Assembly: GCF_900086705.1 (NCBI RefSeq)
Contig: NZ_LT575483.1
Coordinates: 1,872,343-1,936,342, forward strand
Direction of reading: 5' to 3'
Source: Massilibacillus massiliensis
GTDB lineage: Bacteria; Bacillota; Negativicutes; FLKF01
DNA: 64,000 nucleotides
Shown piece by piece: positions 60,431 to 64,000 of this stretch (positions are counted from its first letter, which is position 1; the number at the start of each line of letters is the position of its first letter). Under the pieces are notes generated by a model. The model did not search any database and had not been told where the DNA came from. It was given only the letters and a program-made list of their open reading frames with translations. A program made the translations under genes and the position numbers.

Positions 60431-61540
60431 ATAAAACAGTCTACCATCTTTCTAAACATTTTTAAACAACTTATTACAGATGAAGATATTGATAACTTAC
60501 TCAAAAAGCATGAGTATATTGATATAGCACGTAAATTCACAGTATCGGCATTACTAGATTTTTTCACCAATGCAGCCGTTAACCAATGGAAAAGTTTCCG
60601 ACATGGTGCTGATGTTGCCTCTGATTTTGGATTGCGAATTAGCGATTATTCTACTATTTCAAAAAAAGCTAAAGATGTTCCTTTTGAGATTTTTAAAGAT
60701 TTATTTGCTCTTGCCTGCTCTCGCTGTAATAGAAACATCCGACGTAAATTAAACTTTCCGAAAGAATTGCTGTTAGTTGATTCAACCACCATAACTGTTG
60801 GCAAAACGCGTTTGCTATGGGCACCTTATCATGGTGAACGTGCAGGAGTTAAACTTCACACAGCTTTGAACTTAGCTACTGGAATCCCCAAAAAAGTTGT
60901 AGAAACGACCGGTTTACAACATGATAGCCCTGTTCTTGATGAGCTCCTTGATAATACATGCATTATTGTTGCTGACCGAGCGTACTTTCAAATTGATCGT
61001 TCCGATACATTCTTAGAAGAGAAACAACATTTTGTAATTCGATTAAAAACAAATGTTGAAATTTCAAAAAAGAAAACCTTAAAACGCACTTTTAATAGCA
61101 ATTCTAACGTTATCAATGACTACACTTGTCAATTGGGAACGGCGCAAAAACGCTCTGTACGTAGACATCGAATTGTTGAATTTACTGATTATGAAAGTAA
61201 ATTAATTCGAGTGGTTACTAATTTATATCATGTATCAGCAGAAATGGTAGCAAATATATATAAGGCTCGCTGGGGAGTAGAACTATTTTTTCGCTGGATA
61301 AAGCAAAATCTTAATGTCCCAAGATTGTTTGGAACCACGAAAAATGCAGTCTACAATCAGCTTTATTCAGCACTATTGGCATACATAATACTGAAATTTA
61401 CTTATACAACAATTACTAAAAAAATCATTGATAAACCACTTTCCTTATTGGGATTTACAAGACGATTGCTAGAAAATACCCTTCCGCTTGAATGGCACTT
61501 TTACATTCAGCAATTTTGTCATACGTTGCTTTTGCTTTAG
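60431..61540 (+). CDS. IS4-family DDE transposase (start codon altered)
   Basis: 369 codons in one open frame from KQSTIFLNIFKQLITDED to the TAG at 61538. Catalytic residues are Asp in LLLVDSTTITV, Asp in IIVADRAYFQ and Glu in the IS4 signature Y-2-R-3-E-6-K, seen as YKARWGVELFFRWIK. The expected start, eight bases after AGAGG, is ATA (60431-60433) rather than ATG; the next usable start is TTG 60632, which would drop 67 N-terminal residues. The copy may therefore be poorly expressed. Confidence 0.85.
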   Translation: MKQSTIFLNIFKQLITDEDIDNLLKKHEYIDIARKFTVSALLDFFTNAAVNQWKSFRHGADVASDFGLRISDYSTISKKAKDVPFEIFKDLFALACSRCNRNIRRKLNFPKELLLVDSTTITVGKTRLLWAPYHGERAGVKLHTALNLATGIPKKVVETTGLQHDSPVLDELLDNTCIIVADRAYFQIDRSDTFLEEKQHFVIRLKTNVEISKKKTLKRTFNSNSNVINDYTCQLGTAQKRSVRRHRIVEFTDYESKLIRVVTNLYHVSAEMVANIYKARWGVELFFRWIKQNLNVPRLFGTTKNAVYNQLYSALLAYIILKFTYTTITKKIIDKPLSLLGFTRRLLENTLPLEWHFYIQQFCHTLLLL

Positions 61541-61578
61541 TTAATTATTTGTATATTATTGGTTAATCAACACGCGTG

Positions 61579-61587
61579 TTAAAATAT
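61579..61587. repeat. Target-site duplication, right
   Basis: TTAAAATAT, direct repeat of 60325-60333. Confidence 0.9.
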
Positions 61588-61694
61588 TTTGGATATATAT
61601 TCGTTACAAAGATTGCCTTCACTACTATTCAAAATAATTTATTTTCTATATATTATATATATTCTACTGAAAATATACAAATTCCTTGTATCCC

Positions 61695-62780
61695 TTATAA
61701 AATCTTAATAATATTAAAATTACAATCACACTCAACAGCGGTACGCCCAGTTTCTTTTATTGTCTCTACCAATTTTTCTTTGGTTAATGCCGTACTAGAT
61801 TTAGCACCAGCTGCATGCATAATTTTTTCTTCCTGAATTGTACCATCGATATCATTGGCACCAAACCCTAAAGCCAATTGCGCAACTGGTAACGTGAGCA
61901 TCACCCAATATGCTTTTATATTATTAATATTATCAAGCATCAACCGCGAAATTGCCATCGTTTTTAAATCATCCCACAAAGTTGTTCGTTTGATTTGTCC
62001 TGCCAACTCTGTATGATCAGGATGAAAAGGAAAACAAATAAAAGTTTGGAATCCACTAGTTTCATCCTGCAAAGTCCGTAAAGCTAGCAAATGATCGATT
62101 CTCTCTTCAATCGTCTCAATATGTCCATATAGCATGCTTGCATTCGTCTTAATTCCAAGCTCATGTGCAGTCCTAGCAACTTCTAACCATTCAGCAGCCG
62201 TCGCCTTATTCGGACATAATTCATTTCTCACTCGATCTGATAGAATCTCTGCACCGCCACCAGGCATGGCCTCTAGCCCTGCATCGATTAACGCTTTTAA
62301 AACTTCACGAATAGATTTCCCGGATATTTTCGCGAAATGTGTAATTTCAACACCTGTAAAGCCTTTTAAATGCAATTCAGGAAACTTCTCTTTAATTGTT
62401 TGAATCATATCAACATAATATTCAAAAGGCCAATCCGGATGAAGCCCACTCACAATGTGAAGGCTTTTTAAATCTGGATCTTTCGCTGCATTCGCTACTA
62501 AATCTAAAACCCTTTCCTTATCCATTGCATAAGCATTCTTGCTGTCACGATCACACCCAAAGGCGCAAAATTTACATCGTGAAGTACATATATTCGTAAG
62601 ATTTACATGACGATTGACATTATAATAAACGTAATCACCGCTTATTCTTTTACGAACTGTATCCGCCATATATCCTAGCCAAGCTAAATCATTGCATTCA
62701 TATAATGCTAATCCATCTTCACGGGTAAGACGCTTACCAGTCAATATCTTATTCTCAATCTGTTTCAAATTTATAGTCAA
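61695..62780 (-). CDS. mqnE: Aminodeoxyfutalosine synthase (menaquinone futalosine pathway)
   Basis: 361-aa radical-SAM enzyme that joins 3-(1-carboxyvinyloxy)benzoate to SAM to give 6-amino-6-deoxyfutalosine. The cluster motif CTSRCKFCAFGC is in NLTNICTSRCKFC; MPGGGAEILSDRVRNELCPNK and FICFPFHPDHTEL (in parts) are typical of MqnE rather than MqnC. Start TTG 62780 (GGAAG seven bases upstream). It implies a menaquinone-based respiratory chain, consistent with the hydrogenase. Other mqn genes are not in the window. Confidence 0.9.
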   Translation of the reverse strand: MTINLKQIENKILTGKRLTREDGLALYECNDLAWLGYMADTVRKRISGDYVYYNVNRHVNLTNICTSRCKFCAFGCDRDSKNAYAMDKERVLDLVANAAKDPDLKSLHIVSGLHPDWPFEYYVDMIQTIKEKFPELHLKGFTGVEITHFAKISGKSIREVLKALIDAGLEAMPGGGAEILSDRVRNELCPNKATAAEWLEVARTAHELGIKTNASMLYGHIETIEERIDHLLALRTLQDETSGFQTFICFPFHPDHTELAGQIKRTTLWDDLKTMAISRLMLDNINNIKAYWVMLTLPVAQLALGFGANDIDGTIQEEKIMHAAGAKSSTALTKEKLVETIKETGRTAVECDCNFNIIKIL

Positions 62781-62939
62781 AATGCCACTTCCTTTGTATA
62801 CAATAAACGTCAACTACATTATTCTACCTTATTTTTTACAAACAAACAACCGCTACCAATATAATAAAAAGAAATGTTAATAAATAGTATTTATAATTGT
62901 TTTTCAAAAGATTTATTTTTTTAAATTTTATATAACAAA

Positions 62940-62965
62940 AAAGCACTCACGTTTGTGAGTGCTTT
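62940..62965 (-). terminator. rRNA operon terminator
   Basis: AAAGCACTCAC, GTTT, GTGAGTGCTTT: 11-bp stem; the minus strand continues TTTTTTG. It lies just after 5S rRNA. Confidence 0.85.
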
Positions 62966-62972
62966 CCATCTT

Positions 62973-63089
62973 AACCGGCAACTACCTATCCTCCCAGGGC
63001 GTTTCCACCCAAGTACTTTCGGCGTTTATAGGCTTAACTACTGTGTTCGGTATGGGAACAGGTGGATCCCTATAGCTGTCGTCACCAGA
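62973..63089 (-). rRNA. rrf: 5S ribosomal RNA
   Basis: Minus-strand reading starts TCTGGTGACGACAGC, contains CCCATACCGAACACAG and AGTACTTGGGTGGAAACGCC, and ends TAGGTAGTTGCCGG, the standard 5S pattern and length. Ends are accurate to a few bases. Confidence 0.95.
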
Positions 63090-63194
63090 TTCTTCAGAGT
63101 TATTCTCTGAAAACTATACAGAAGTTTTATTTTTGTATGATTCTTGCATTTTAGTTCTTCTTCTCTAGACACCTTCTGGTGTCTGGCTTTTTTT

Positions 63195-64000
<806 letters not shown>

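Larger units (their letters stand above)
60334..61578 (+). mobile_element. IS4-family insertion sequence, 1245 bp
   Basis: Ends are a perfect 20-bp inverted repeat, CACGCGTGTTGATTAACCAA (60334-60353) and its complement (61559-61578). A 9-bp direct repeat flanks it. One transposase gene fills it. Perfect ends and duplication indicate a recent insertion. Confidence 0.95.

Noticed and set aside
63090..63194. tRNA in the 23S-5S spacer
   Set aside because: The hairpin at 63167-63184 is a short stem without cloverleaf features.

Overview
The window is AT-rich chromosomal DNA from an anaerobic, diderm Firmicute of the class Negativicutes. The main evidence is two outer-membrane porins of the OmpM type (N-terminal SLH domain, coiled coil, beta-barrel ending in Phe), a Na+-pumping methylmalonyl-CoA decarboxylase whose alpha subunit closely resembles the Veillonella enzyme, an anaerobic ribonucleotide reductase and Gram-positive-style AGGAGG ribosome binding sites. 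Genus and species cannot be fixed from this sequence. The picture is an H2-oxidising, succinate/propionate-type fermenter that stores glycogen.

Layout. 1-2.9 kb: a nickel-type ABC binding protein (nikA-like, cut by the window edge) divergent from porin 1, with a Fur-like box between them. 3.1-3.8 kb: an AbrB/RelE-type toxin-antitoxin pair. 3.9-5.7 kb: a MarR regulator and an Fsr-like MFS exporter. 5.9-9.7 kb: a membrane-bound uptake NiFe hydrogenase (small, large, cytochrome b). 9.8-11.4 kb: a DksA/TraR-like zinc-finger protein and two small membrane proteins. 11.4-16.3 kb: mmdADCB plus an SLC13/DASS transporter, followed by a CitAB/DcuSR-like two-component system (16.7-19.0 kb). 19.4-25.4 kb: a segment bounded by an inverted 35-bp repeat and holding a TetR/MFS pair, a chemoreceptor and an FMN-riboswitch-controlled riboflavin ECF transporter. 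25.7-27.8 kb: a MarR/MFS pair with strong operators. 28.2-30.3 kb: a GGDEF-hemerythrin protein. 30.5-42.2 kb: a complete glycogen operon glgC-glgD-glgP-glgB-glgA plus a GH13-GH77 fusion. 42.5-44.3 kb: an M48 protease and a CYTH protein. 44.7-48.7 kb: a DcuC-type carrier with an AbgA-like hydrolase, then porin 2. 48.7-51.8 kb: an unusual regulator, a GNAT acetyltransferase and an MscS channel. 52.0-54.9 kb: nrdDG behind NrdR-like boxes. 54.9-59.3 kb: an ABM-fold protein, two UspA proteins, ilvA, a CadC-like ArsR and an NlpC/P60 hydrolase. 59.5-60.3 kb: two small unknowns. 60.3-61.6 kb: an IS4-family element with perfect 20-bp ends and a 9-bp target duplication. 61.7-62.8 kb: mqnE. 63-64 kb: 5S and the 3' part of 23S rRNA, minus strand.

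How the genes fit together (inference): nickel uptake would supply the hydrogenase. Its electrons pass through cytochrome b to menaquinone (mqnE belongs to the futalosine pathway) and on to fumarate. Succinate/methylmalonyl-CoA is then decarboxylated by MmdADCB, which exports Na+, and this gradient could drive the DASS carrier beside it under the adjacent two-component system.

I found no CRISPR array, prophage, tRNA or clearly new multigene system. The more unusual items are: a dispersed repeat that appears to give a RelE-type toxin a C-terminal tail; the inverted repeat pair around the 19.4-25.4 kb segment; the GGDEF-hemerythrin and GH13-GH77 fusions; the DcuC/AbgA pairing; and the regulator at 48.7 kb.
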